DNA from: Rhodospirillales bacterium
GTDB taxonomy: Bacteria > Pseudomonadota > Alphaproteobacteria > Kiloniellales > JAKSDN01
Length of the DNA: 52,812 bases
Direction of reading: 5' to 3'
NCBI GenBank assembly: GCA_029859805.1
Contig: JAOUCL010000004.1
Coordinates: 1-52,812, forward strand
Part shown: positions 7,697-15,706 of the stretch, piece by piece
Layout of the letters: the number at the start of each line of letters is the position of its first letter
Position numbering within the stretch: the first letter of the stretch is position 1
Program-made: the position numbers and the translations under genes
Notes under the pieces: generated by a model
Seen by the model: the letters and a program-made list of their open reading frames with translations, nothing else
Database searches by the model: none
What the model was told of the DNA's origin: nothing

Positions 7697-8518
7697 TTAC
7701 CGGAACAGCGCGAGCACCTGCTGTTCGCTCTGGCCGGCGAAGGCCAGGGCGCTGATGCCCAACTGCTGACGGGTCTGCAGGGCCACCAGGTTGGCGCCTT
7801 CCTCGGTGATATCGGCCAGGGTGAGCTTGCCGGCACCTTCCTCGAGGACCCCGACGTAGCGGTCGGTGAAGTCGAGGCGGGTCTGCAGCAACGCGACGTT
7901 GGAACCGAGCGTCTGGGCGTTACCCGAGAGCTCCTCGACCGCGGCGTCCAGCTCGGCGATGGCCGCATCGATGAGCGACGTCAGGCTGAAGTTGGCGGCC
8001 GAGGTGATGTCGAGGCCGAGCGAACCCGTCCTCAGGTCGACCGAGGCGATGCTGATCTGGCTGGCCGTCAGGTTGCTGAACTCGACGTCGAGCGACGAAC
8101 CCGTGCCGTTGATCAGGTTGAGACCCTCGTAGGTCGTGTCGGCGGCCAGGTTGTCGATCTGGGTGAGCAGCTCGTTGTACTGGCCGACCAGCGAGGTGAG
8201 CTCGGTACCCGACGCCGACTTGGCGGAGATCGCCAGACCCTTGGCCTGGCGGACGATGGTGTCGATAGATTCGACGGTCTCGAGGGCCGCGCTGACCGAG
8301 CTGATTGCCTGGTCGATGCCGTCCTTCTTCTCGTTCAGGTCGCTTGCCCTGTCGGTCAGCGACTTGGCCTGGAAGAAGACACGCGCGTCCTCGACCGGGC
8401 TGGACACCCGCAGGCCCGAGGCCAGACGGTTGTTGGTCCGGTTGATCAGGTCGTTGGTGCCCTGCAGGGCCAGCACGCTGGCCCGCGCGGCGGCGGATAG
8501 GGTGATTTCGCTTGCCAT
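7697..8518 (-). CDS. fliC: Flagellin, short form (copy 2)
   Basis: A 273-residue flagellin, paralogous to the neighbour at 6590-7411. The conserved ends are EITLSAAARASVLALQGTNDLINRTNNRLASGLRVSSPVEDARVFFQA and ITEEGANLVALQTRQQLGISALAFAGQSEQQVLALFR. As in copy 1 the variable middle is minimal. The ATG at 8518 is where family similarity begins; a TTG at 8728 in the same frame would add 70 residues that run through the promoter and is rejected. The gene has its own sigma-54 promoter with a full consensus match and its own terminator. This suggests strong, separately controlled expression. Confidence 0.96.
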   Translation of the reverse strand: MASEITLSAAARASVLALQGTNDLINRTNNRLASGLRVSSPVEDARVFFQAKSLTDRASDLNEKKDGIDQAISSVSAALETVESIDTIVRQAKGLAISAKSASGTELTSLVGQYNELLTQIDNLAADTTYEGLNLINGTGSSLDVEFSNLTASQISIASVDLRTGSLGLDITSAANFSLTSLIDAAIAELDAAVEELSGNAQTLGSNVALLQTRLDFTDRYVGVLEEGAGKLTLADITEEGANLVALQTRQQLGISALAFAGQSEQQVLALFR

Positions 8519-8591
8519 TCTGGTTCTCCATTCTGAAGCGTTATGTGATGGACCTTCTGGTCCCGGGGCCGTTCTGACCCACCGCTTTACA

Positions 8592-8607
8592 AGCAACCGC
8601 CGTGCCA
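8592..8607 (-). promoter_or_regulatory. Sigma-54 promoter of flagellin copy 2
   Basis: The minus strand reads TGGCACGGCGGTTGCT, a full match to TGGCACG-N4-TTGCW. It is about 74 bases upstream of the flagellin ATG and places the transcript start about 60 bases before it. Confidence 0.88.
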
Positions 8608-8682
8608 GGAAGCCCGCGGGGAGGGGTCCAGGGTCCGCGCCGGACGGTTTGGCTAACGAAAGGTAACCCTGGCCCGAAAGGC

Positions 8683-8736
8683 GGAATCTTTTGCCGGGTC
8701 GGGCGGAAATTTCTGCCGAGGGCGGCAAGAATTGCC
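8683..8736. promoter_or_regulatory. Three FlbD-like boxes upstream of flagellin 2
   Basis: Three boxes spaced about 20 bases apart: GGAATCTTTTGCC (8683-8695), GGAAATTTCTGCC (8705-8717) and the dyad GGCAAGAATTGCC (8724-8736). The last is identical to the box upstream of flgI at 15111-15123. They start about 75 bases upstream of the sigma-54 promoter, as expected of enhancer sites. Confidence 0.6.
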
Positions 8737-8798
8737 GGTCTGCGCGCGCGCGGGCGGCTGCCCCGGCGGGTGGCGTCGCGGCGCGCCGGAGGGCGCGT

Positions 8799-9629
8799 TC
8801 AGGCGAAGAGGTTGAGCACCGAGCCCGGCTCGATCTCCTGGGGCAGGACCGTGTTCTGGGCGATGAAGTCGCTCAGGGCCTGCGCGCCCTCGAAGGCGAG
8901 CGAGACGCTGGTCAGGATCGTCGCGGTGCGCTCCTGCAGCGCCTGGATCTTGTCGATCTGCTGCTTGCGCTCGGCGATCTCTATGTCGTCGATCTTGAGC
9001 CGGGCTTCGTCCAGGCTGCGGTCCACGCTTTTGACAAGGTTGGTCGTCAGGTCCTGGTTGATCTCGACGATCGAGAGCGACTCGGTAAAGTCGGCGGCGA
9101 GACCGTCGATCGTGTCCTGGGCGGCCTGGATGTCGGCCGGCGTCGCGAAGTCGTTGGTCACGATGGCCTCGATGGCGGCCAGACCGTCGGCCTTCGCCTG
9201 CCTCAGGCCGTCGGGTGCCCCCAGGCGGCTCGTCGTCGCGGTGCGCAGCTTGTCGAGGGTCTCCAGGAGCTCGCTCCGCTTGGCCTCGAACTCGCTCACG
9301 CTCGCGGGATCGGCCAGGGCGCGCAGCGCGTCGAGCTGGTCGAGCGCGTCCTTCACGGTCAGACGGTTGCTGGCGACCACCGTCTTGTAGGCCTTGGCCT
9401 CCGCCAGCTCGCGGTCCAGGCGGGTGGCCTTGACCCTGAGCAGCGCCGTCTTGCCGCGGCCGAAGTCGTCGTCCTGGAAGGCCTCGATCTCCTTGTCGAG
9501 GCGGGCCAGGGCCGTGTTCTGCGCGATGTTGAACTGCAGTTCGAAGTTCGGGCGCGCGGCGGCCTGGGCCAGGCGCACCAGGGCCGTGGCCGTCGAACTG
9601 AAGAAGGCGCTGCCCGTGAAGTCGATCAA
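8799..9629 (-). CDS. Unrecognised helical protein with a flagellin-like C-terminal tail
   Basis: A 276-residue protein I cannot assign to a named family. Almost the whole length is predicted helix with heptad-like spacing and few prolines or glycines (for example LDKEIEAFQDDDFGRGKTALLRVKATRLDRELAEAKAYKTVVAS). It has no signal peptide or membrane segment. The last residues, PGSVLNLFA, resemble the flagellin C-termini next door (QSVLQLFR, QQVLALFR). The TTG start at 9629 has an AGGA ribosome site; a stop lies eight codons upstream in frame. It lies 79 bases downstream of flgL on the same strand, so a filament, hook-filament junction or flagellar export role is likely by context only. Confidence 0.75.
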   Translation of the reverse strand: MIDFTGSAFFSSTATALVRLAQAAARPNFELQFNIAQNTALARLDKEIEAFQDDDFGRGKTALLRVKATRLDRELAEAKAYKTVVASNRLTVKDALDQLDALRALADPASVSEFEAKRSELLETLDKLRTATTSRLGAPDGLRQAKADGLAAIEAIVTNDFATPADIQAAQDTIDGLAADFTESLSIVEINQDLTTNLVKSVDRSLDEARLKIDDIEIAERKQQIDKIQALQERTATILTSVSLAFEGAQALSDFIAQNTVLPQEIEPGSVLNLFA

Positions 9630-9708
9630 GGCGGTCTTCCTGATACTTTCATACTAGTCGATTATCCAGGGTCACCGGTTAAGGCACCGCTAACGCGTGG
9701 GGGTTCCC

Positions 9709-10899
9709 TCACAGATAGTCGAGCAAGGTCAGCGACTGTAGGCGGCCCAGCGAGGCGTAGGAGGCTTCGAGCACCTGCTGCTGGCTCTGCAGCTTCACGA
9801 TCACCTCGTTGCGGTCGATGTTCTCGAGGTCGTGGACCACGCCTTCGGCGTAGGCGTTGAAGTTCTCGTGGCGCTCGCCGGCCAGGGTCAGGCTGTCGCG
9901 CGCCCGGGACAGCTCCATGCGCAGCTGGTCCAGCGTCTCGAAGGTGCTGCCCGGAAGCGGGTCCAGGACGTCGTCCAGCATCTCCTTGGCCTTGACGATG
10001 ACCGCCCGTTCGAAGGGATCGCTGGAATCCGCGTTCGGCAGGTTGGCCACGGCGTCCAGGGCACTCAGGATCTGCTGAAAGGCCGGCAGGTCGGCGCGCA
10101 GGTCGTAGGCGACGTCCAGATCGTCGTCGGCGCGCACCACGCTGACCAGGGTGTCGCCCTGGTAATAGTCGACCTTGGGGTTGGCCAGCATCTCGGCCGA
10201 GTTCAGCCGGTCGACATAGTACTGCCAGAGGTCCGGGTCCTCGGCGACGAACTCGCCGAGCGTCGGGTTGTCCGGGTCGGCGGGCAGGGGGCCGGCGGGC
10301 GCCACGCCGTTCTTGTCGAAGAAGATCTGCTCGTAGAAGGAGCCCGCGGCGAAGGGCAGGGTGTTGCCCTGCACCTGGGTGTAGTAGGTCTCGTAGAAGG
10401 TGCTGTCGACCGTCACGCCGTCGCTTTCGATCAGGGACACGCTGGCGTAGCCCGGCGGGTTCAGATCGACCGGCGGCCGGTCGACGCGGGCCCCGCCGAA
10501 CAGGTAGCGCTCGCCGTCGCGCGAGTTGAGCAGCTCCGCGACCAGCAGGCGCATGTCGGCGGCGAACTTGCCGAGATCGCCGCCGAAGGCCTCCGGGCCG
10601 TTGATCGCGGTGGCCAGCATGTCCCGGAACTCGCGGGTCAGGTCCTCGATCGAGGCGACGCCGAGATCCATCAGGTCGATGCGCTGCGTGCCCGTCGAGA
10701 TGTTGCTCAGGAACTGGTCGATCTGGGCGCGCCGGTTCTCCAGCGAGACCAGGCGGTGGGACTCCCGCTCGATGCCCGCGTAAGCCTGCGCCTTCTTGTC
10801 GGTGGCGAGCTGAACCTGGAGGTCCTGCACGCGCGAGACGGTGTTCATGGTGTGGAACAGCAGCAGGTTGTGTTGGGCAAAGGTGGCGATACGGGTCAT
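9709..10899 (-). CDS. flgL: Flagellar hook-filament junction protein FlgL
   Basis: A 396-residue hook-associated protein of the flagellin superfamily that joins hook (through FlgK) to filament. The N-terminus MTRIATFAQHNLLLFHTMNTVSRVQDLQVQLATDKKAQAYAGI and the C-terminus NRNEVIVKL..QQVLEASYASLGRLQSLTLLDYL-type helices are the D0/D1 parts, and the NISTGTQRIDLMDLGVASIEDL segment follows the family. The central 130-290 part, with SRDGERYLFGGARVDRPPVDL, is the variable outer domain. It starts 11 bases after the flgK stop and so belongs to the flgI-flgJ-flgN-like-flgK-flgL run. Confidence 0.93.
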   Translation of the reverse strand: MTRIATFAQHNLLLFHTMNTVSRVQDLQVQLATDKKAQAYAGIERESHRLVSLENRRAQIDQFLSNISTGTQRIDLMDLGVASIEDLTREFRDMLATAINGPEAFGGDLGKFAADMRLLVAELLNSRDGERYLFGGARVDRPPVDLNPPGYASVSLIESDGVTVDSTFYETYYTQVQGNTLPFAAGSFYEQIFFDKNGVAPAGPLPADPDNPTLGEFVAEDPDLWQYYVDRLNSAEMLANPKVDYYQGDTLVSVVRADDDLDVAYDLRADLPAFQQILSALDAVANLPNADSSDPFERAVIVKAKEMLDDVLDPLPGSTFETLDQLRMELSRARDSLTLAGERHENFNAYAEGVVHDLENIDRNEVIVKLQSQQQVLEASYASLGRLQSLTLLDYL

Positions 10900-10910
10900 G
10901 ACCCTGTCTC

Positions 10911-12968
10911 CTAGCGGCCGATGCCGAGCAGCACGTCCATCATTTCGGCGATCGTGGTGGTCAGGCGCGCCGAGGCGCCGTAGGCGTTCTGCAGCACGAC
11001 CAGGTTGGCCAGCTCCTCGTCCAGGTTGACGTCGCTGATGGCGGCCGACTGGACCTCCAGCGCGAAGTGGAAGCTCTCGCCGTAGGCCACGTCGTTCGCC
11101 ATGCCATCGGCGTTGGCCGCGTTCAGCGCCAGGATGTCGGCGGCATAGCCGGCCAGGGTGGCGACCGTGGCCGGCAGGCCGCCGGCGGCCGGAATGGTCA
11201 GGCTGTCGGTGAAGATGTCGGCCAAGGCCTGGGCGATCGTGGCGTCGCCGGCGGAGATCGCCACGTCGCCGGGGGCGAGCAGGGCCGCGCCGCTCAGCTC
11301 GCCGGTGGCCATGAGGTTCGGATCGGCGAGCAGGTCGCCGCGCACCTCGATGCGCCCGGCCGTGCCCGCCTGGCCCGGCCGCAGGTTCAGCTGCGCGGTC
11401 AGGCCCCCGCTGTCGGTGAGGAAGAAATTGTCGCCGTCGCCGTCGGTGATCTCGAGGCGGAAGCCGTCGGCCTCGTGGACCACCGTGGCGGTGACGTTGG
11501 CGCCGCCCAGAGCGCCGGTGATCGCCGCGGCGATATCGGTCAGGCTGTCGCCGGCCGCGTAGCCCACCGAGGTGGTCGCGCCGCCGATCGAGAAGTCGAG
11601 CGTCCCCGAAACGCCGAGCGGGGCGGTGTCGCTGGCGACCCGGTCGCTCAGGTAGACGTCGTAGCCGGTGCCGCTGTCGAACACGTCGTTGAGGCCGAGG
11701 AACTGCGCCAGGCCTACCGTCGTGTTGCCGGTGGCGACCGCGCTGTCCAGCTCGTTCACCGCGATGCCGTTGCCGCCGGCAGCACTGATCACCACTTGGC
11801 CGTCGACGTTGATGGTCGCGCTGGCGTTGGCCATGGCGTCGATCTGGGCGACCAGTCCCCCGATCGTGGGCGGGACCAGGGCCGAGAGGTCGATGTCCAG
11901 GGTCTCCACCACCAGGCCGTCGGGGTCGGTCACGGCGACGCGGAAGGTCCCGCTCATGGTCGGCGCATCGCCGGCCGCGAGGCTGTGCGTGCCGGTCAGC
12001 GTGCTGGGCGGCGGAAAGGCCGTGCCGCGGTTCTGCAGTGCGTTGATCCGGTCCGTCAGCAGCTCGGCCATGCGGTCGACCTCGGCCTGCAGGTCGACCA
12101 GGGTGTGGTCGCGGATCGTCAGCAGGCCGCCCAGCCGGCCCGAGCGGACCTCCTCGGTGATGTCGGCGCCGCCGGCGCCGTAGCTAATGGTGTCGATGCC
12201 GTTCAGGTAGGTCGTCCCGGCGGACAGCTGGGCCGCCGAGGTGTGGGTCAGCGTCACCGGCAGGCTGCCGAGCAGGGTGCGTCCGGACTTGGTGGCGATC
12301 ACCACCTGGCCGCTGGGGCGCTCGAAATACTGGATGTCGGTTTCTTCGGCCAGTTGGTCGATCAGCAGATCGCGCTGGTCCCGCAGGTCGGCGACCGACT
12401 CGCCGGCCGCCATTCGGTTGGCGATGTCGATGTTCAGCTCGTGGATGTCGGCGAGCAGGTCGTTGATGTGCTCGACCGAGCGGCTGATTTCCTGATCGGC
12501 CTCGCTGCGCATCTGCTGCAGGTTGGCGGTCATCGAGTTCAGCTGATCGGCCAGGCGGCGGGCGGCGTCGACGGCGCCGCTGCGGGCGATCGCGCTTTCC
12601 GGCGACAGGGCCAGGGCTTCGTAGGCCGAGCCGAGGCCGGTCACTGTGTGGCTCAGCGAGCTGTTGTCGGCGGGCGGGCCGAACAGGTTCTGGGTGCGGG
12701 TGAGGAAGTCGTTCTGGACGCGCTGCCCGGACAGCGAGGCGATGTGGTTGCGGATCTGGCGCAGCAGGTGTTCGTCGACGGTGCGCTGGATCTCGGACAG
12801 CGAGACGCCGGCCGCCTCGCCGTCGAGTACCGGGGTCAGCGGGTTCACGGTCTTGCGCGTGTAGCCCACGGTGTTGACGTTGGCGATGTTGAGTGAGGTG
12901 ATCCGCAGGGCGGCCTGCGTCGCCTGCAGCGCCGACATCGCGGAGGATAGGGCTCCGATCAGGGACAT
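10911..12968 (-). CDS. flgK: Flagellar hook-associated protein FlgK
   Basis: A 685-residue HAP1 that caps the hook and connects it to FlgL. The N-terminus SLIGALSSAMSALQATQAALRITSLNIANVNTVGYTRKTVN is the bacterial rod/hook-type motif, and the C-terminus SAAISDVNLDEELANLVVLQNAYGASARLTTTIAEMMDVLLGI is the flg_bbr C-terminal helix. The gene is longer than in enteric bacteria because of an expanded middle, about residues 300-600, rich in Gly, Asp, Thr and Val (for example GDGDNFFLTDSGG). It lies 27 bases after the FlgN-like gene and 11 bases before flgL. Confidence 0.95.
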   Translation of the reverse strand: MSLIGALSSAMSALQATQAALRITSLNIANVNTVGYTRKTVNPLTPVLDGEAAGVSLSEIQRTVDEHLLRQIRNHIASLSGQRVQNDFLTRTQNLFGPPADNSSLSHTVTGLGSAYEALALSPESAIARSGAVDAARRLADQLNSMTANLQQMRSEADQEISRSVEHINDLLADIHELNIDIANRMAAGESVADLRDQRDLLIDQLAEETDIQYFERPSGQVVIATKSGRTLLGSLPVTLTHTSAAQLSAGTTYLNGIDTISYGAGGADITEEVRSGRLGGLLTIRDHTLVDLQAEVDRMAELLTDRINALQNRGTAFPPPSTLTGTHSLAAGDAPTMSGTFRVAVTDPDGLVVETLDIDLSALVPPTIGGLVAQIDAMANASATINVDGQVVISAAGGNGIAVNELDSAVATGNTTVGLAQFLGLNDVFDSGTGYDVYLSDRVASDTAPLGVSGTLDFSIGGATTSVGYAAGDSLTDIAAAITGALGGANVTATVVHEADGFRLEITDGDGDNFFLTDSGGLTAQLNLRPGQAGTAGRIEVRGDLLADPNLMATGELSGAALLAPGDVAISAGDATIAQALADIFTDSLTIPAAGGLPATVATLAGYAADILALNAANADGMANDVAYGESFHFALEVQSAAISDVNLDEELANLVVLQNAYGASARLTTTIAEMMDVLLGIGR

Positions 12969-12995
12969 GGCACTTCGGCTCCTCTCCGCACCCGC

Positions 12996-13463
12996 TCACA
13001 GGACCTGGTTGACCGACACGGCGACGGGCTGGTTCGCCGGTGCGCCATCGGTCGGGCTGCCGTTCGCCAGGTAGCGGCCGCCGCCCAGCTGTTCGTCGCG
13101 AACCGCGAGGGCGATGGCCTTGACCAAGCGGGCGTTGGCATCGATTCCGGCCTGCAGCGCGCGCGCGTTGTTCTCTGCCGCGGCGGCCAGGCGCTCGGCC
13201 GCGGCCTCGAGCCCGGCCCTGGCGCGCGGGTCCAGGCCGCCGAGCAGGCCTGGCTGTTGGGCGAGCTGCTCGAGCAGGTCCCGATAGTCCTTCACCGCGG
13301 CCCGTTTGTCCGGCAGCCGGTCTTCGATATCGTCGGCGCGCATGGCCTGGAGAAGCTGCACCTCGTCGTGCAGGAGGTCGGTCAGGCGGCTTGCCGCTCC
13401 GGTCAGCCGCTCGGTCATCCGGGTCGTTGTCCAGGGGCCCTTATCGGCCAGGGTCTCGCTCAT
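12996..13463 (-). CDS. FlgN-like flagellar export chaperone
   Basis: A 155-residue, mostly helical cytosolic protein directly upstream of flgK, the usual position of the FlgK/FlgL chaperone FlgN. Features that fit are an N-terminal amphipathic helix region (RLTDLLHDEVQLLQAMRADDIEDRLPDKRAAVKDYRDLLEQLAQQ), a middle rich in Ala and Asn (ENNARALQAGIDANARLVKAIALAVRDE) and a late GGGRYLANG motif like the Y-x-x-x-G element of alphaproteobacterial FlgN-like proteins. Sequence conservation in this family is weak, so the call rests on size, shape and position. Its ATG overlaps the flgJ stop by four bases. Confidence 0.65.
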   Translation of the reverse strand: MSETLADKGPWTTTRMTERLTGAASRLTDLLHDEVQLLQAMRADDIEDRLPDKRAAVKDYRDLLEQLAQQPGLLGGLDPRARAGLEAAAERLAAAAENNARALQAGIDANARLVKAIALAVRDEQLGGGRYLANGSPTDGAPANQPVAVSVNQVL

Positions 13464-13783
13464 GGCGTCTTCTCCTGCAGCTTGAGAATTTCGCGTTGGA
13501 CGGCGTCGGCGAGGCCGAGTCCGCCGGACCGGGCGATCCCGGCGGCATATTCGCGCACCAGCAGCGAGCGGTAGATCCGCTCGCCCGGCCCGCCGCCGAA
13601 CGCGCCGCTTTCCAGATTGTCGAAGATCGGGTTCAGCATCTCTGTCAGGAAGAGCGCCTCGAACTCCTCGGCCGCCTTGCGCGTCTCCGCGCCCGGCCCG
13701 GCGAGGCCGGCGGCGGGATCGGCCTGGCCGGAAGCCGTCGCGACCCGGGTCAGGAGGTCGAAGCCGAGGTTTCCGAAGTCCAT
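13460..13783 (-). CDS. flgJ: FlgJ rod-binding protein, N-terminal domain only
   Basis: A 107-residue protein with the rod-binding FlgJ signature ETRKAAEEFEALFLTEMLNPIFDNLE followed by GERIYRSLLVREYAAGIARSGGLGLADAVQREIL. The C-terminal muramidase domain of enterobacterial FlgJ is absent, as is common in Alphaproteobacteria, where a separate lytic enzyme opens the cell wall. The ATG at 13783 shares one base with the flgI stop (TGATG). A far longer open frame through flgI exists but is out of phase with flgI and is not coding there. Confidence 0.85.
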   Translation of the reverse strand: MDFGNLGFDLLTRVATASGQADPAAGLAGPGAETRKAAEEFEALFLTEMLNPIFDNLESGAFGGGPGERIYRSLLVREYAAGIARSGGLGLADAVQREILKLQEKTP

Positions 13784-14943
13784 CACATCACCTCGATCTC
13801 GGCCTGCAGCGCGCCGGCGGCCTTGACGGCCTGAAGGATCGTGATCATGTCGCGCGGCCCGACGCCCAGCGCGTTGAGCCCGTTGACCAGCTCCTGAAGG
13901 CTGATGCCGGCCGGCAGGACCGCCATGCGGCGCTCGCCGTCCTCCGTGACCTGGACGTTGGTGCGGTCGACCGTCTCCGTGGTGCCGGTGGGCGAGAACG
14001 GATTGGGTTGGCTGACCTGTGGCGTCTCGGAGATCCGTATCGTCAGGTTGCCCTGGGCGATGGCGACGGTGCTGATGCGCACGTTCTCGCCCATGACGAT
14101 GACGCCCGACTGCTCGTCGATCAGAACGCGCGCGGTCTGGTCGGTGGTGACTCGGATCTGCTCGATCGCGGTCAGCAGCGCCACGGTGCCGCCGGGGTAT
14201 TGCGGCGGCACCTCGACCAGCACGGTGGCCGAATCGAGCTGACGGGCCACCGGCGCCTTGATCGAGGCGTTGACCGCCTGGGTCAGGCGGCGTGCGGTGG
14301 TGAAATCGGGGTTGCGCAGACTGACCTTGACGCTTTTCAGGCGCGCGATGTCGAAGTCGAGCTCGCGCTCGATAATGGCGCCGTTCGGGATGCGGCCCGC
14401 GGTCGCCACGCCCTTGCGCACCTCCTCGGCGGCGCCGCCGGCGCTGAAGCCGGCGACGGCGACCGGCCCCTGGCCGACGGCGTAGACCTCGCCGTCGGCG
14501 CCCAGCAGCGGAGTCACCAGCAGCGTACCGCCCAACAGGCTTTCGGCGTCGCCCAGGGCCGAGACGGTGATGTCGATGCGGTTGCCCTGGCGGGCGAAGG
14601 GCGGCAGGTTGGCGGTGACCATCACCGCGGCCACGTTGTTGGTGTCGAGGTCTTCGCTGCGCGCGCTGGCACCGAGGCGCTGCAGCATGCCGATCAGGCT
14701 TTCGCGGGTGAACACGGCGCTGTCCAGGTCGTCGCCCGTGCCGTCCAGCCCGACCACCAGGCCATATCCGACCAGGTGGTTGTCGCGCACGCCCTCGAAT
14801 TCGGCGATGTCCTTGATGCGGGCCTGGGCCTGGACCGCGGCCGGCCAAAGCAGGCAGGCCAGCGCGAGCAGTCCGAGCAGACCGCGAGTCCACGCGCCGG
14901 ACCGGCCTTTGCAGTCTTTCTCTCTCGCCGACGCTCTGCCCAT
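13783..14943 (-). CDS. flgI: Flagellar P-ring protein FlgI
   Basis: A 386-residue periplasmic P-ring subunit. An N-terminal signal peptide (GLLGLLALACLLWPAAVQA) precedes ARIKDIAEFEGVRDNHLVGYGLVVGLDGTGD, the typical FlgI start. Later family motifs are GTLLVTPLLGADGEVYAVGQGP, IERELDFD, VIVMGENVRISTVAIAQGNLTIRI and GPRDMITILQAVKAAGALQAEIEVM. I chose ATG 14943 over GTG 14976 because the sigma-54 promoter at 14995-15010 predicts transcription from about 14984, which would leave only about eight bases before the GTG. It heads the minus-strand run to flgL. Confidence 0.94.
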   Translation of the reverse strand: MGRASAREKDCKGRSGAWTRGLLGLLALACLLWPAAVQAQARIKDIAEFEGVRDNHLVGYGLVVGLDGTGDDLDSAVFTRESLIGMLQRLGASARSEDLDTNNVAAVMVTANLPPFARQGNRIDITVSALGDAESLLGGTLLVTPLLGADGEVYAVGQGPVAVAGFSAGGAAEEVRKGVATAGRIPNGAIIERELDFDIARLKSVKVSLRNPDFTTARRLTQAVNASIKAPVARQLDSATVLVEVPPQYPGGTVALLTAIEQIRVTTDQTARVLIDEQSGVIVMGENVRISTVAIAQGNLTIRISETPQVSQPNPFSPTGTTETVDRTNVQVTEDGERRMAVLPAGISLQELVNGLNALGVGPRDMITILQAVKAAGALQAEIEVM

Positions 14944-14994
14944 CACCTGTTTTCCATCCGTCTCGAACCGGCGCACGAACGCGCACCCTCTTTA

Positions 14995-15010
14995 TGCGAA
15001 GCGCGTGCCA
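14995..15010 (-). promoter_or_regulatory. Sigma-54 promoter of the flgI operon
   Basis: The minus strand reads TGGCACGCGCTTCGCA: a complete -24 element and a -12 element (TCGCA for TTGCA) with correct GG-N10-GC spacing. The predicted leader before ATG 14943 is about 40 bases. Confidence 0.78.
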
Positions 15011-15110
15011 CTCCGCAGGTTTCGAGAAAATTCGCGGAAATCCAGGTTTCAGGCGTGCTTGGGCCGGTCAGGGCCGAACGCGCGCCGGGCCGTCCGGGCA
15101 GGTATGGCCG

Positions 15111-15123
15111 GGCAAGAATTGCC
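15111..15123. promoter_or_regulatory. FlbD-like box upstream of flgI
   Basis: The dyad GGCAAGAATTGCC, about 100 bases upstream of the flgI sigma-54 promoter, is identical to a box upstream of flagellin 2. Confidence 0.6.
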
Positions 15124-15189
15124 GCCCCGGCGACCTTTCGGTTCGAGGCGGCTCTTAGGATGAGAGGCTTGAGAGGGCTTCTTTTTTGT

Positions 15190-15516
15190 TTAGACGAAAC
15201 GGTCGAGCAGCAGGCCGGTGCCGTCCTGGCCGCTCGGCAGGTGGTCCTGCTCGGTCAGGTTCTTCATGTGCCTGACCAGTTCCTCCGGCGGAAACCGGTC
15301 GACCACCTCGCCCGACTCCGGGTCGACGATCTCGACAAAGACGCGGGCGAGATCCTTGTCGTAAGCCAGGCGAGAGCGGGACGACTGGACCGCGTCCGAA
15401 GCGAATTCGGACTTCTTGGCCGCGGCGACAGGCTCCACGGGCCGCAGAAGCGACTCCGTCGGCTTGGCCTGAGTTTCCTCGGCCACCAGCGGGATATGTC
15501 CAACCTCCACGATCAC
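15190..15516 (-). CDS. flaG: FlaG-family flagellar protein
   Basis: A protein of about 108 residues whose C-terminal half, RLAYDKDLARVFVEIVDPESGEVVDRFPPEELVRHMKNLTE, matches the FlaG/YvyC family, which affects filament length or assembly. The N-terminal half is Ala/Glu/Pro-rich linker, as usual for the family. The GTG at 15516 has GGAG ten bases upstream; a GTG at 15555 in the same frame would add 13 residues but has no visible ribosome site. A sigma-54-like promoter lies at 15602-15617. It is divergent from fliX. Confidence 0.78.
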   Translation of the reverse strand: MIVEVGHIPLVAEETQAKPTESLLRPVEPVAAAKKSEFASDAVQSSRSRLAYDKDLARVFVEIVDPESGEVVDRFPPEELVRHMKNLTEQDHLPSGQDGTGLLLDRFV

Positions 15517-15601
15517 GGTCGGGTGTCTCCAGCCATTAAGCCTAGTATACAGCACTTATTAAACTACTCTAAATAAGTTAATTAATTGTTGACGGTCTAT
15601 G

Positions 15602-15617
15602 TGCAGTCTACGTGCCC
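15602..15617 (-). promoter_or_regulatory. Sigma-54-like promoter of flaG
   Basis: The minus strand reads GGGCACGTAGACTGCA: intact GG-N10-GC, with changes at the first base and the first T of the -12 element. I see no FlbD-like box upstream, but a CtrA-type box lies about 30 bases away. Confidence 0.55.
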
Positions 15618-15644
15618 GACATCGACCGGATCCGGCCCCCGGGG

Positions 15645-15659
15645 TTAACCGCTTGTTAA
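15645..15659 (+). promoter_or_regulatory. CtrA box upstream of fliX
   Basis: TTAACCGCTTGTTAA is a full TTAA-N7-TTAA match to the cell-cycle regulator CtrA. It lies 48 bases before the fliX ATG, in the shared fliX/flaG intergenic region. In Caulobacter, fliX is an early, CtrA-controlled flagellar gene, so the position makes sense. Confidence 0.75.
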
Positions 15660-15706
15660 CCGTGTCGCCCGCAGTTTGGACCGGATACTCCCGCGGAGCA
15701 GGGTGC

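Noticed and set aside
11067-12896. A long open frame (609 residues) antisense to flgK
   Set aside because: It is Gly/Arg/Val/Asp-rich with no domain, and it mirrors the codon pattern of flgK, a typical GC-rich antisense artefact.
13784-14986. Upstream extension of the flgJ frame across flgI
   Set aside because: It is out of phase with the clear FlgI frame and Arg/Gly-rich; FlgJ similarity begins at 13783.
15560-15600. AT-rich TTAATTAATTG stretch as a second CtrA box
   Set aside because: The two TTAA halves do not have the required seven-base spacing.
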